Shown here: piece by piece, positions 1-11,633 of the stretch
Numbering within the stretch: position 1 is the stretch's first letter
Layout of the letters: every line of letters begins with the position of its first letter
Assembly: GCF_015477775.1 (NCBI RefSeq)
Contig: NZ_JADLQO010000006.1
Coordinates: forward strand, 62,001-126,000
Source: Nocardia abscessus
Lineage (GTDB): Bacteria > Actinomycetota > Actinomycetes > Mycobacteriales > Mycobacteriaceae
Reading direction: 5' to 3'
Length of the DNA: 64,000 nt
Notes under the pieces: model-generated
Seen by the model: only the letters and a program-made list of their open reading frames with translations
Database searches by the model: none
Told to the model about the DNA's origin: nothing
Translations under genes and position numbers: made by a program

Positions 1-555
1 GAACGGCTCGTCGAGCAGATCGGCGAACTCGATGGTCTCCGAGACGGCCAGCGGGTGGTTCTCCGGAAGCAGCACCCAGCGCGGTTCGGTACGCAGTACC
101 TGCCAGCGGTAGCGGCTCTGGTCCGGCAGCGGGAGCCAGACGAGCGCCAGGTCGGCCTGACGGCCCGCGAGCCCGCTGGAGGGATCGGTCCACGAGGCCG
201 CGTGCAGCGCGAGGCGATGTCCGCTCGCGCTCTCCAGATCGCTGAGCAGGCCGCGACCGAGCGCGGACTGGATACCGACGCGCAGCACCTCGCCCGCCTC
301 CTGCAGCGAGACGTTGGTGACCTCCCACAGCTCCAGGATCTTGCGGGCGCCTTCGAGCAACTCCTTGCCCGCGACGGTCAGCGCCACACTGCGCTGGTTG
401 CGGTCGAACAGGACCACGTCGAGCTGACGTTCCAGCTGACGGATCTGACGCGACAGGGTGGGTTGTGCGATGTGCAGCCGCTGAGCGGCGTTGGTGAAGT
501 GCAGTTCCTCAGCGACGGCGACGAAATACCGCAGGTCGCGCAAGTGCGGGTCCAT
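1..555 (-). CDS. LysR-family transcriptional regulator (partial)
   Basis: The N-terminal 185 codons of a LysR-type DNA-binding regulator; the gene runs off the left edge, so its C-terminus is missing. The ATG at 553-555 gives MDPHLRDLRYFVAVAEELHF, followed by the winged-helix pattern FTNAAQRLHIAQPTLSRQIRQLE typical of LysR proteins. The start of the effector-binding domain follows (LLSDLESASGHRLAL and on). LysR proteins usually act as tetramers and often control a neighbouring or divergent gene; the likely target lies outside the window, since the next gene to the right points the same way and is over 400 bases off. Family is certain; ligand and targets are unknown. Confidence 0.93.
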   Translation of the reverse strand, partial: MDPHLRDLRYFVAVAEELHFTNAAQRLHIAQPTLSRQIRQLERQLDVVLFDRNQRSVALTVAGKELLEGARKILELWEVTNVSLQEAGEVLRVGIQSALGRGLLSDLESASGHRLALHAASWTDPSSGLAGRQADLALVWLPLPDQSRYRWQVLRTEPRWVLLPENHPLAVSETIEFADLLDEPF

Positions 556-992
556 AGCCCCTTGCTATCAGAATCAGTCCGGAATTTCCAGCCTTATCAG
601 GCCGAAAAGTTCGGATACGGGTGCCGAAACAGTCGGCAGGTTTGTTAGAGACAGCATATTGCCTGTGGTGGTGCTCCGCACTAGGCAGTTGGCGAATTCT
701 GGGCACCCGTCGACGGGTTATCGTCGACTTTCCCTACCTGGGCGCTTGACCAGCAGTAATGGCAGCATAGCCGGAGGGGTGATAGCGGATTGTGGACACC
801 GCTGCGGTTGCCGATCATCGGCTGGGAATTTGCCGCTGACCGGCCGCTCAGGGTTGCCGAGAACTCAGGTGATTTTCCTCACAAAAAAGTTTCCGGACGT
901 CTCGGCGGCCGCCCGCGGTGTGCTCCGGAACGCAGCGGGGCGCCACGGCCGGGACGAATCCCGGCCGTGGCGCCCCGGCTCGGCGCCCGCGC
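556..992. other. intergenic region upstream of the LysR gene
   Basis: I see no credible gene here. The left part should hold the LysR promoter. An A-rich stretch lies near 880-890. The right part is occupied by a long perfect hairpin (937-976) just beyond the SDR stop codon. Reading frames crossing the region are antisense or composition artefacts. Confidence 0.5.
937..976 (-). terminator. 18-bp perfect hairpin downstream of the SDR gene
   Basis: Positions 937-954 are exactly complementary to 959-976 around a four-base CGAA loop, giving a very GC-rich 18-bp stem 17 bases past the SDR stop on the minus strand. No U-tract follows, so it is an I-shaped, actinobacterial-type terminator candidate; it could also protect the mRNA 3' end. 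Confidence 0.6.
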
Positions 993-1826
993 TCACGCGC
1001 CGCGGGCGCGCTCCTCGTATGCCTTGCGCTTGTCGGCGTCGACGTCGTCGAGGAACGCGCGGCCGGACCCGAGCGCTCGGCCGATGCCGTCCCCGAGCGC
1101 CTCCGGCAGCAGGCCGACGAACTGCGAGATGAACCCGGCCACCGCGGTCACCCGGACCTTCGACTTCGGCGCGACGATCAGCTCGGCGACGGCGTCGGCG
1201 ATCTCTTCCGGCTCGGCGGGGCGCAGCAGTTTGGGCGGGGTGACGCCGGAACCGAGTTCGGTGTTGGTGAGTGTCGGCAGCACCGAGGAGAAGTGCACGC
1301 CGGTGCCGCGGTACTCCTCCCGCAGCGTGTCGGTGAAACCGAGCACCGCGTGCTTGCTGGCGTTGTAGGTGGCCAAGCCGGGGATGTGGGTCTCACCGGC
1401 CAGCGAGGCGATGTTGATGATGTGCCCGCTGCGGCGCGGCAGCATCCGGCGCAACGCCAGCTTCGAGCCGAGGATCACGCCGTAGACATTGATGTCCAGG
1501 ATGCGCCGGGTCAGCTCGTCCGACTCGTCCACCACCTTGCCGGTCGGCATGATGCCCGCGTTGTTGATCAGCACGTCGATCGGGCCGAGGGTGCGCTCCA
1601 CCTCGTCCAGGAACCCGTCGAAGGACTCCTGATCGGTGACGTCGAGCTTGCCGTAGTGCTCGAAATTCCGCGCGGTGCCCGACTCCTTGACGGTGGTCTC
1701 GTCGATGTCGCCGATCGCGATCTGCGCGCCGAGGGCTTGCAGCGCGGTCGCCGTGGCGAGCCCGATGCCGCGGGCGCCGCCGGTGATGACGACGACCTTG
1801 CCGCGGATCTGCTTCGTTTCGGTCAC
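993..1826 (-). CDS. SDR-family NAD(P)-dependent oxidoreductase
   Basis: A 277-residue classical short-chain dehydrogenase/reductase. Visible motifs are the nucleotide-binding TGGARGIG (about residues 15-22), NNAG (88-91), catalytic Ser141 and the YNASK motif with Tyr154 and Lys158. The C-terminal part resembles the steroid/fatty-acid-associated SDRs common in actinomycetes, but the substrate cannot be read from sequence. The GTG start overlaps the stop codon of the aldehyde dehydrogenase in a GTGA junction, so the two are translationally coupled. Inferred role: alcohol/aldehyde or keto-acyl interconversion together with the upstream aldehyde dehydrogenase. A strong hairpin follows. Confidence 0.93.
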   Translation of the reverse strand: MTETKQIRGKVVVITGGARGIGLATATALQALGAQIAIGDIDETTVKESGTARNFEHYGKLDVTDQESFDGFLDEVERTLGPIDVLINNAGIMPTGKVVDESDELTRRILDINVYGVILGSKLALRRMLPRRSGHIINIASLAGETHIPGLATYNASKHAVLGFTDTLREEYRGTGVHFSSVLPTLTNTELGSGVTPPKLLRPAEPEEIADAVAELIVAPKSKVRVTAVAGFISQFVGLLPEALGDGIGRALGSGRAFLDDVDADKRKAYEERARGA

Positions 1827-3427
1827 TTGTCGTCTCCCTTGAGCTTCAACAGGGCCGGAAGGTCGAGGCGGCGCAGGCCGCGCGCGCCCGCCGCGCGCAT
1901 CGCGCCGAGCGCGACCAGCAGCTTCGGCATCGAATACGGGTACCAGAACAGTTCTTTCTGCTGGGTCGGCAGGATCGGCGTGGTGATCGCCTGCTGACGG
2001 CAGTATTTGCGCACGCCGTTGGCGCCGCCCCAGCGGGCGCCGACGCCGGACAGACCCCATCCGCCCATCGGCAGCGCGTAGCTGAACAGGTTCGCGAAGA
2101 CGTCGTTGATGTTGACCGCGCCCGCGTTCAACTGCCGGGCGATCCGCTCGCCGCGCTCCTTGTCGCCGGTCCACACCGAGGCCGAGAGCCCGTAGATGGA
2201 GTCGTTGGCCAGCCGGATCGCCTCGGACTCGTCGGCCACCTTCATCACCGGCAGGGTGGGCCCGAAGGTCTCCTCGCTGACGCAGGACATGGTGTGGTCG
2301 ACATCGACCAGCACGGTCGGCTCGAAGGCGGTGCCGAACCCGGCCCGCTTGCCGCCGGTCAGCACCTTCGCGCCGGCCGCGACGGCCTCGTCGACGTGGC
2401 GCTGCACGATGGCCACCTGGTTCTCGTTGGCCAGCGCGCCCACGTCGTACTTCGAGTCGCGCCCGTCCAGCCCTTGGCGCAGCGCCTTGACGTTGGCGGT
2501 CAGCTTCGCGACGAATTCGTCGTACACCGCCGCCTCGACGTACACCCGCTCCACGGAGATGCAGACCTGGCCGGAGTTGAACATGCCGCCGAAGGCGATG
2601 CCGTGCGCGGCGCGATCGAGGTCGGCGTCGGCGAGCACGATGGCCGGGTCCTTGCCGCCGAGTTCGAGGCTGTAGGGCACCATCCGCTCCACGCACGCGG
2701 CGGCGATCTTGCGGCCGGTCGCGGTGGAGCCGGTGAACTGGATGTAGTCGGCATTGCCGACCACGGCCGCTCCGGTCGCGCCCGCTCCGGTGACCACGGC
2801 GAGGACCGGCGGCGCGCCGATCTCGGCCCAGCCCTTCGCCAGTTCGAGCGCCGAGAGCGGCGTCACCTCGGACGGCTTGAGGATGACGGCCGCACCGGCG
2901 GCGAGCGCGGGGAACACGTCCATCACCGGCATGGCCAGCGGGAAGTTCCACGGCGTGATGACGCCGACCACCGGATAGGGCCGGTAGACCGTGGTCAACC
3001 GCTTGACCCGAGCCAGCGGACTGTGCGGCGAGGGGTGATCGTCGGCCAGGAATTTAGCCGCGCGGCGCGCGTAGTAGCCGATCAGGTCGGTGGCGAAACC
3101 CGGGTCGATCAGCGCGTCCACCCGGGGCTTGGCGGTTTCGGACTGCAGCACGGTGGCCAGGCGGTCGGTGTTGTCGATCAGCCAGTCCTGGAACTTCAGC
3201 AGCCAGGCTTTGCGGCCCTCGGGCCCGATCGCCTCCCACTCCGGCTGGTACAGCCGCAGTTCGCGCACCTTCGCCGCGACGGCCTCGGCGGTCTCGTCCG
3301 GCACCGTGCCGACGACCTCGCCGGTGCCGGGATTGCGCACCTGGATGACGGCGGGACCGTCCTTCTTCGCGGTCGTCTCGCGTGCCTGCGCCTTCTCGGT
3401 CGCGGGCGCTGGTTCCGTGTTGGTCAC
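1823..3427 (-). CDS. aldehyde dehydrogenase, succinic-semialdehyde dehydrogenase type
   Basis: NAD(P)-dependent aldehyde dehydrogenase oxidising an aldehyde to the acid. From the chosen start it is 534 residues, with TPWNFP (Asn161), FTGSTATG (cofactor binding), LELGGKDP (Glu255) and GQVCIS (catalytic Cys289). The C-terminal pattern MGGWGLSGVGARWG recalls Mtb GabD2-type succinic-semialdehyde dehydrogenases; the true substrate is unproven. I chose GTG at 3425-3427 because GGGAG at 3436-3440 lies a good distance before it; an ATG at 3484 would add 19 poorly conserved residues and has no clear ribosome site. It is coupled to the downstream SDR and divergent from a PucR-type regulator, its most likely controller. 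Confidence 0.9.
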   Translation of the reverse strand: MTNTEPAPATEKAQARETTAKKDGPAVIQVRNPGTGEVVGTVPDETAEAVAAKVRELRLYQPEWEAIGPEGRKAWLLKFQDWLIDNTDRLATVLQSETAKPRVDALIDPGFATDLIGYYARRAAKFLADDHPSPHSPLARVKRLTTVYRPYPVVGVITPWNFPLAMPVMDVFPALAAGAAVILKPSEVTPLSALELAKGWAEIGAPPVLAVVTGAGATGAAVVGNADYIQFTGSTATGRKIAAACVERMVPYSLELGGKDPAIVLADADLDRAAHGIAFGGMFNSGQVCISVERVYVEAAVYDEFVAKLTANVKALRQGLDGRDSKYDVGALANENQVAIVQRHVDEAVAAGAKVLTGGKRAGFGTAFEPTVLVDVDHTMSCVSEETFGPTLPVMKVADESEAIRLANDSIYGLSASVWTGDKERGERIARQLNAGAVNINDVFANLFSYALPMGGWGLSGVGARWGGANGVRKYCRQQAITTPILPTQQKELFWYPYSMPKLLVALGAMRAAGARGLRRLDLPALLKLKGDDK

Positions 3428-3610
3428 TGCTGTTCTCCCACTGACGTTGTGTTGAACCGCGGTCTGCTGACTGCTGTGAGTCATGCCACTGAACTATGAT
3501 CGTGACACAATCCGAAGAGACTTTCTTGGCCCAGATTGTCAAGGAAAATGGGCGAATTTGTCTCCGGGTAACAAATACTGGCGAATATCTGTCGGCCTGA
3601 GGAGATGGCG

Positions 3611-4924
3611 ATGACCGTGGGGCCCACGCCGCGCGCCGCGGACCGGCCGAGCCCGGCACCCGACGAGGTGCGCGACTGGCTGGCCGAGTACGTCTACGAG
3701 ACGATGCGCGCGGAGACGCTGGAGCGGATCGTCACCCGGCTCGACGACGTCATCATCGCGCGAATCCCCGAACTCGCCGATCGCGATATGCGCCGCGACC
3801 TCGCGGCCAGCACCCGGGCGCACGCCAGGATCGTGCTCAGCCGCCTGCCCAGCGACGCCTTCGAGTTCTCGCTGCCGGAGGAGGCGCACGCGTTCGCGCG
3901 CAGCGTGGCCAGGCGCGGCTTCGAGCTGCGGTTGCTGCTGCGGGTCTATCACGTGGGCATGGAGGCGGTGCTGGACTACATGACCGAGGTCGTCGAGCAG
4001 CGGCGGGCCACGCCGGAACTCGAGCGCGTGGTGCTGCTGCGGTTGTTCGAGCGGGCCACCAAATGGATGAGCACCTCGGTCGAATTGCTCACCGACACCT
4101 ACATGGAGGAGCGCGAACAGGTCCTGCGCGCCGCCATCAACCGGCGGGCCGAGACCGTCCGCGCCCTGCTGGACGGCGACGACGTCGACGTCGAGCAGGC
4201 GTCGCTGCGGCTGGGCTACCGGCTCTCCCAGCAACACCTGGCCTTCGTGCTGTGGACCGACGAGCCGACCGGCGAGCCCGCGGGCGCGGACGCGGAGGCG
4301 ACCGGATTGCTGGACCGGGTCGCGGCCCGCCTGGCCGCGTCGTTCGGCAGCGCGCGGGTGCTCACCGTTCCGTCCGGCGCCAGCGCCATGTGGGCGTGGG
4401 CCGGGTCGGACGACGTGGAACGCGCCGCCGAACTCGCGGCGCCGGGACAGCTGGAGCGGCTGGCCGGGGCGCAGATCGAGGCGCCGGTGCGGGTCGCGTT
4501 CGGGGTGCCCGCCGCGGGAATCGCCGGCTTCCGCCGCAGTCATCGCGAGGCGGTCGCCGCGCGGCAGGTCGCCGAGCGCGCACCCGCGGGCGGCTCCCGG
4601 GTCACCGGGTATCGAACGGTGGAGATCGCCTACCTGGCCGGCGCGGACGAAGCGGCCATGCGCGGGCTGGTCGCGCGTGAGCTGGGCGCGCTGGCGGGGC
4701 GGGATGCGAACGCAGCGCGGCTGCGCGAGACGCTGCACGCGTATCTGCGCGGCCACCGCAGCCCGGAGGCCACGGCGAAAACGCTGGGCGTGCACAAGAA
4801 CACGGTTCGCTACCGCGTGCAGCGGATCGAACAGCTGCTGGGATATCCGATCGAAGAGCGGGGCTTGCCGCTGGAGATCGCGCTGGTGTGCGTCGACGTC
4901 TACGGCGCGGACGCCCTGCCCTGA
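3611..4924 (+). CDS. PucR-family helix-turn-helix regulator
   Basis: A 437-residue CdaR/PucR-type regulator: an N-terminal helical sensor-like region, a central GGDEF-like region, and a C-terminal HTH (LRGHRSPEATAKTLGVHKNT then VRYRVQRIEQLLG) characteristic of the PucR family. GGAG at 3601-3604 sits 6 bases before ATG 3611; an ATG at 3605 abuts that site and is less likely. The gene is divergent from the aldehyde dehydrogenase/SDR pair with under 200 bp between, so it probably controls that pair, perhaps in response to its substrate (inference). It ends 7 bases from the convergent DUF2277 gene. Confidence 0.9.
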   Translation: MTVGPTPRAADRPSPAPDEVRDWLAEYVYETMRAETLERIVTRLDDVIIARIPELADRDMRRDLAASTRAHARIVLSRLPSDAFEFSLPEEAHAFARSVARRGFELRLLLRVYHVGMEAVLDYMTEVVEQRRATPELERVVLLRLFERATKWMSTSVELLTDTYMEEREQVLRAAINRRAETVRALLDGDDVDVEQASLRLGYRLSQQHLAFVLWTDEPTGEPAGADAEATGLLDRVAARLAASFGSARVLTVPSGASAMWAWAGSDDVERAAELAAPGQLERLAGAQIEAPVRVAFGVPAAGIAGFRRSHREAVAARQVAERAPAGGSRVTGYRTVEIAYLAGADEAAMRGLVARELGALAGRDANAARLRETLHAYLRGHRSPEATAKTLGVHKNTVRYRVQRIEQLLGYPIEERGLPLEIALVCVDVYGADALP

Positions 4925-4931
4925 ACCGCGG

Positions 4932-5198
4932 CTACTCTCCCGCCGCCGCCTCGCGCGCCGCGATGCGGCGCAGTGGCGGCTCGGTGGGCGGCGCCACCCT
5001 GCGGTCGGGTAACTCGGCGAGCAAAGTGGTGGTCGCCTCTGCGATGGCCGCGACGGCCTTGTCGACGGCCGATTTGGTGGTCGAGCTCAGGCCGGACACG
5101 CCACCGACCTTGCGCACGTACTGCAGTGCGGCGGCATAGATCTCCTGCTCGGTTGCGGCAGGTTCCAGACCACGCAGGACGGTGATGTTTCTACACAT
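4932..5198 (-). CDS. DUF2277 domain protein
   Basis: An 88-residue protein starting MCRNITVLRGLEP, the hallmark start of the DUF2277 family, whose function is unknown to me. No signal peptide or membrane segment. The ATG follows a TAGTGT -10 box (5205-5210 on the other strand) by 6 bases, so the message is probably leaderless. The Cys at position 2 is typical of the family and suggests metal or thiol chemistry, but nothing proves it. It converges with the PucR regulator. Confidence 0.85.
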   Translation of the reverse strand: MCRNITVLRGLEPAATEQEIYAAALQYVRKVGGVSGLSSTTKSAVDKAVAAIAEATTTLLAELPDRRVAPPTEPPLRRIAAREAAAGE

Positions 5199-5364
5199 GC
5201 GAGCACACTAGCCCCAGATCACGACATGCGTCAGGGCAAGAAGTCACCGAGGTGGAAATAGATTTGCCCAGCGGACGCGCGCTCGCCCCGCCGCGGGGAC
5301 GAACATGCGCGGCCATCCGCGAATACCGAGCGTCCGCCGGGACGGATGGGGAACAATCGGGGGC

Positions 5365-6198
5365 ATGTCTGCGCGCGGTGTACCGACCTTGACGACGTTT
5401 CCGTACGCGGAGCTGGACGAACGCGAGGAAGACCATTGGTCCGGCGCCGCGGTATCCGACGACGAACTGCGGGCGCTGGCCCTCGGCGCCTTCTACTCGG
5501 CGCGCTGGGACGCCTTCCACGACGCGCTGCTGCTCGGTCCCGAACGCGCGCATCCCCTCGGTGACCGGCGCGAGCTGGCCATCGACACGCTCACCGGAGC
5601 GTGGGGCATCACCGACGGCACCGAGGCGCAGGCCTCGATGGAGCAGTTGCTCGACGGCATGCACGCCCCGCTCTACGCGCTGGTGCACCCGCTGGTGACG
5701 GCCTCGATCAACGCCAGCGAGCGCGATCGGTTCGGCGAGCGGGCCGACCGGCACCGGGCATTCCTGCGGCAGGTCGGCGCGTTCCGGGGCATGGACAACC
5801 CGGAGGCGCTGGTCCGCGACTACGACATCTGGTCGCAGGCGATCAAGATCGGATTCACCGACCATCTGGCCCGGCCGCTGCCCAGCGACATCCACGCCTG
5901 GGATCTGGCCAGGGTGGTCGCGGTGGCCAGGATGGCCTACACGGCCGGCTACCTCGACGCCGACGTGGCCTGGGGCTATCTGGCGCGTGCCCTGCCGCTG
6001 GCCCAGAGCAAGTACCGCAACTGGCGTCAGTTCGGCGACGCCTACCTCACCGGCTGGACCTATTGGCAGGCCTGCGAGGACCTGGCCGAGCTGAAGAACG
6101 GCGGCGTCGATCGCCGCAAGGAGCTGCTGCGGCTGTGGCTGCGCCCGACCAGCCCGTGGCGGCGGGTCGCGCTGAACTCAGTTCCCGTCGGGGAGTGA
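5365..6198 (+). CDS. DUF1266 domain protein
   Basis: A 277-residue soluble protein of the DUF1266 family. Support comes from the motif series WGITDGTEAQASMEQLLDGMH, the stretch LARVVAVARMAYTAGYLD and the Trp/Tyr-rich end YRNWRQFGDAYLTGWTYWQA. DUF1266 proteins occur in bacteria with polymorphic-toxin or surface systems, but no toxin gene is visible next to this one. ATG 5365 is preceded by CGGGGG; AACAAT 7 bases before the ATG may be a -10 box. Its last 21 bases overlap the convergent gene on the other strand. Molecular role unknown. Confidence 0.82.
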   Translation: MSARGVPTLTTFPYAELDEREEDHWSGAAVSDDELRALALGAFYSARWDAFHDALLLGPERAHPLGDRRELAIDTLTGAWGITDGTEAQASMEQLLDGMHAPLYALVHPLVTASINASERDRFGERADRHRAFLRQVGAFRGMDNPEALVRDYDIWSQAIKIGFTDHLARPLPSDIHAWDLARVVAVARMAYTAGYLDADVAWGYLARALPLAQSKYRNWRQFGDAYLTGWTYWQACEDLAELKNGGVDRRKELLRLWLRPTSPWRRVALNSVPVGE

Positions 6199-7122
6199 GC
6201 GCAGGATGCCGCGGCCGTAACGCTGGAACTGCGCGTCGTCGACCATGCCGAGGGAGTGCCGCTCGACCAGCAGCTCCCATTCCGAATACAGCTGGGCCAC
6301 ACCGGGATCCGCGGAGCCCGCGGCCCCGTCGGCGGATTCCCTGCGCACCGCGAAGTTCACCGCGCAGGTGACCCGCTCGGTGTCGGCGCGGTCGGCGCCG
6401 GTGAAATGCAGCGTCCGGCTGCCGTCGTGCACCTCGATGCCGGTGGCGCCCCGTCCGGGACCGATCTCGCCGCGGCCCACGGTGGGGGTGTCGGTGACGC
6501 GCGCCCACAAGACCACGGGGATCGGGAGTTCGTGCGCGTACCGGCCGTCGCCGATGGAGACGAACAGCAGGCGCGCCGTCGTCGCGGCGAGTAGGCCGGA
6601 GCCGTTGCCCGCGGGAGGTTGCGCGACCGCGACGGCGGTCTCCAGGACATACTCGTCCGGCGTCACGTAACGATGCAGAGCCGCTATCGCCTGCTTCGTG
6701 TCGCGGCGCGGCGACATCCTCCGGGTGGCCCGCTCCACGTCCGCGCGAACGGGGCCGCCGCGGCCCCAGGTGGGCGCGGGCGGGCGCAGATCCGGCGCCG
6801 CCACGTCGATGCGCTGGGTGGCCAGGATGTGCGCGTTGAGCCGGTCGACGATCTCGGTGGCCGCTGGCACGTCGTGCTCGGCGATCAGGACCGGCAGCGG
6901 GGTGCGGTCCGCGGGCACGCCGGTGAGCACGGGCGTGGGGTAACGCAGATAGATCTCGATGACGACCGCGTCGTCCGCGCGCCGGTTCAGCCGGACCTTG
7001 AGCAGGTCCGACACCGGGACATCGAGGACGCGCTCGCCGTCGGACCCGGGCCGCAAGATGATCAGCCTGCCGCGGCCGTGACGCAGTATCGCTGTGGGTG
7101 TCCGTAGCTCGACTATGTCCAT
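6178..7122 (-). CDS. hypothetical protein with PH-like and C-terminal SHOCT-like regions
   Basis: A 314-residue protein I cannot assign firmly. Residues 1-50 (MDIVELRTPTAILRHGRGRL and on) and the middle part (YVTPDEYVLETAVAV, then LLAATTARLLFVSIGDG) look like PH-like beta modules of the DUF4429/YokE type. The end, VAQLYSEWELLVERHSLGM followed by VDDAQFQRYGRGIL, resembles a SHOCT oligomerisation helix pair. No membrane segment or signal is visible. The ATG is preceded by GGGGG with almost no spacing. It overlaps the convergent DUF1266 gene by 21 bases. The domain reading is inference. Confidence 0.75.
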   Translation of the reverse strand: MDIVELRTPTAILRHGRGRLIILRPGSDGERVLDVPVSDLLKVRLNRRADDAVVIEIYLRYPTPVLTGVPADRTPLPVLIAEHDVPAATEIVDRLNAHILATQRIDVAAPDLRPPAPTWGRGGPVRADVERATRRMSPRRDTKQAIAALHRYVTPDEYVLETAVAVAQPPAGNGSGLLAATTARLLFVSIGDGRYAHELPIPVVLWARVTDTPTVGRGEIGPGRGATGIEVHDGSRTLHFTGADRADTERVTCAVNFAVRRESADGAAGSADPGVAQLYSEWELLVERHSLGMVDDAQFQRYGRGILRSLPDGN

Positions 7123-7481
7123 ACCCCCTGCGCTCGTGTCTGGTCTGCGGCGCTCCCGGGGCTTTCGTGGTTTGCGAGCTACCGCTTACGTGCCCGTCGT
7201 TCGCGCCGCGAGGTTGTGTCGTCGCTCACGATAGGCCGAACATGCCATGATTGTTGCCACTTGGAGGAAGCCGGACCGGAGACATCGGGAACCACCGTCG
7301 ATCCCCGGCCGTTTACCTCATTAGCTGCACCTGCAGTCGAACTGTGCGATGTATCGACTAGACCGTACGCGGTAACGTGGCATGTCCGCATCCGAACCCC
7401 CGCGGAACCGGACGCGCCAGACGCATCGCTAGGCAAGAACCGGAGACACCGGAAAGGACTGGCCGCCCCGGCCGACGCTCT
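7123..7481. other. divergent promoter region before ftsH
   Basis: This 359-base stretch between a minus-strand gene and ftsH should hold both promoters. Candidate -10 elements exist (for example TAACGT near 7372), but none is convincing. A short reading frame from 7216 that overlaps the ftsH start has no recognisable domain and is not called. Confidence 0.4.
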
Positions 7482-9866
<2,385 letters not shown>

Positions 9867-9942
9867 GCGGTGACGATTAGGCTCGACCATCGTGGGGTGC
9901 CGAGGAATTGCCGGCGCCCTGGGAGTTTGGAGGTGTCCTCGA

Positions 9943-10626
9943 TTGTCGGCCAACGATCACGGCGGTGGCTACACCCTCGCCGAAGCGGATAGTGCTGAAC
10001 ACAACGGTGTCGACATCGGCCTGACGGAGCCCGGACCCGTCGCCCTGGAGAGCGGGAGATCGTTCGACCAGGCACGGGCCGAAGCGGCGGTGCGGGAGTT
10101 GCTGCTCGCCGTCGGCGAGGACCCGGATCGGCCGGGGCTGCGGGAGACGCCCGCCCGGGTCGCGCGCGCCTATCGGGAAACCTTCGCGGGGCTCTACGTC
10201 GAACCGGATTCGGTGCTGAACACCACGTTCGACGAGGGCCACCAGGAACTCGTGCTGGTGCGGGACATCCCGATGTACTCCACCTGTGAGCATCACCTCG
10301 TGTCGTTCCACGGCGTCGCCCACGTCGGTTACATCCCCGGCCCGCACGGGCGGGTCACCGGTCTTTCCAAGCTCGCCAGGCTGGTCGACCTGTACGCCAA
10401 GCGCCCGCAGGTGCAGGAGCGTCTGACCAGCCAGATCGCCGACGCGGTGATGCGCAAGCTGGATCCGCGCGGCGCCATCGTGGTGATCGAGGCCGAGCAC
10501 CTGTGCATGGCGATGCGCGGTATCCGCAAGCCGGGCGCGAGTACCACCACCTCCGCCGTGCGCGGGCTGCTGCAGTCCAACGCCGCCTCGCGGGCCGAGG
10601 CGCTCGATCTGATACTCCGGAAGTGA
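9943..10626 (+). CDS. folE: GTP cyclohydrolase I
   Basis: Converts GTP to 7,8-dihydroneopterin triphosphate, the first step of folate synthesis. The 227-residue protein has zinc ligands in STCEHH (Cys115, His118) and EHLCM (Cys188), plus GLSKLARLVD and the C-terminal SAVRG. I chose TTG at 9943-9945 because GGAGG at 9929-9933 lies 9 bases upstream; a longer reading upstream lacks homology. It follows ftsH and its stop overlaps the folP GTG start. Confidence 0.97.
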   Translation: MSANDHGGGYTLAEADSAEHNGVDIGLTEPGPVALESGRSFDQARAEAAVRELLLAVGEDPDRPGLRETPARVARAYRETFAGLYVEPDSVLNTTFDEGHQELVLVRDIPMYSTCEHHLVSFHGVAHVGYIPGPHGRVTGLSKLARLVDLYAKRPQVQERLTSQIADAVMRKLDPRGAIVVIEAEHLCMAMRGIRKPGASTTTSAVRGLLQSNAASRAEALDLILRK

Positions 10627-11633
10627 GTGGGCCCGCGGTGTCCGAACCGAGCAGCGGAAGGCGCGGAGCCACCGGGGACGACACCGCCACCGCACGGCCG
10701 GACGGGCGCTCGGCGACCGAAGCGCGGGCGAGTGGTTTCGAGAGCGTCGGCGCCCGCGACGGGCGCTCCTGCGTGGTGATGGGCGTGGTCAACGTCACCA
10801 GCGATTCGTTTTCCGACGGTGGGCGATACCTCGATCCCGAGCTGGCCATCGCGCACGGCGTGCGGCTGCACGCCGCAGGCGCGGACATCGTCGACGTGGG
10901 CGGCGAGTCGACCAGACCGGGCGCGGTGCGCATCGATGCGGCGACCGAGGCAGCCCGGGTGACACCGGTCATCCGCGGCCTGGTCGCGGCGGGCGTGCCG
11001 ACCAGCGTGGACACCATGCGCGCCGCGGTGGCCGCCGCGGCGATCGAGGCGGGGGTGTCGGTGGTGAACGACGTCTCCGGCGGTCGCGCCGACGCCGACA
11101 TGGTGCGAGTGATCGCCGCCGCGCGGGTCCCGTGGATTCTCATGCACTGGCGGGCGGGCGCCGACTACCGGCACACCGGACCGGCGGACCACTACGACGA
11201 CGTGGTCGCCGAGGTGCTCGCCGAGCTGACCGCGCAGGTGGACCTGGCCGTCGCCGCCGGCGTAGACCCGTCCCGGCTGATCCTCGACCCAGGGTTGGGC
11301 TTCGCGAAGAACGCCGAGCACAACTGGGCTCTGCTCGGCGCGCTGCCCGAACTGGTCGCGCACGGGCTGCCGGTCCTGATCGGCGCGTCGCGCAAGCGTT
11401 TCCTGGGTTCGCTCCTCGCCGACGAGGCGGGGCCGCGCCCACCGGACGGCCGCGAGACGGCTACCGCCACCATCTCGGCACTGGCCGCACTGCACGGCGC
11501 GTGGGGTGTGCGGGTGCACGACGTGCGCGCCTCGCTGGACGCCATCGCGGTCACCGATGCGTGGCAGAATGCCGCACGGCAGCGCGCCGCACAGCGCGAC
11601 ACCGTCCGATCCAGTGCGCAAGGAGCTCGATGA
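10623..11633 (+). CDS. folP: dihydropteroate synthase
   Basis: Condenses dihydropterin pyrophosphate with p-aminobenzoate to 7,8-dihydropteroate; the sulfonamide target. Motifs along the 336 residues: MGVVNVTSDSFSDGG, DVGGESTRPGA, NDVSGG, ILDPGLGFAKN and GASRKRFLG. The GTG at 10623 overlaps the folE stop (GTGA), supporting coupling; the first 35-40 residues are a non-conserved Gly/Ala/Arg-rich extension, so an internal GTG at 10638 is also possible. The stop overlaps the folB start by one base. Confidence 0.97.
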   Translation: MSGPAVSEPSSGRRGATGDDTATARPDGRSATEARASGFESVGARDGRSCVVMGVVNVTSDSFSDGGRYLDPELAIAHGVRLHAAGADIVDVGGESTRPGAVRIDAATEAARVTPVIRGLVAAGVPTSVDTMRAAVAAAAIEAGVSVVNDVSGGRADADMVRVIAAARVPWILMHWRAGADYRHTGPADHYDDVVAEVLAELTAQVDLAVAAGVDPSRLILDPGLGFAKNAEHNWALLGALPELVAHGLPVLIGASRKRFLGSLLADEAGPRPPDGRETATATISALAALHGAWGVRVHDVRASLDAIAVTDAWQNAARQRAAQRDTVRSSAQGAR

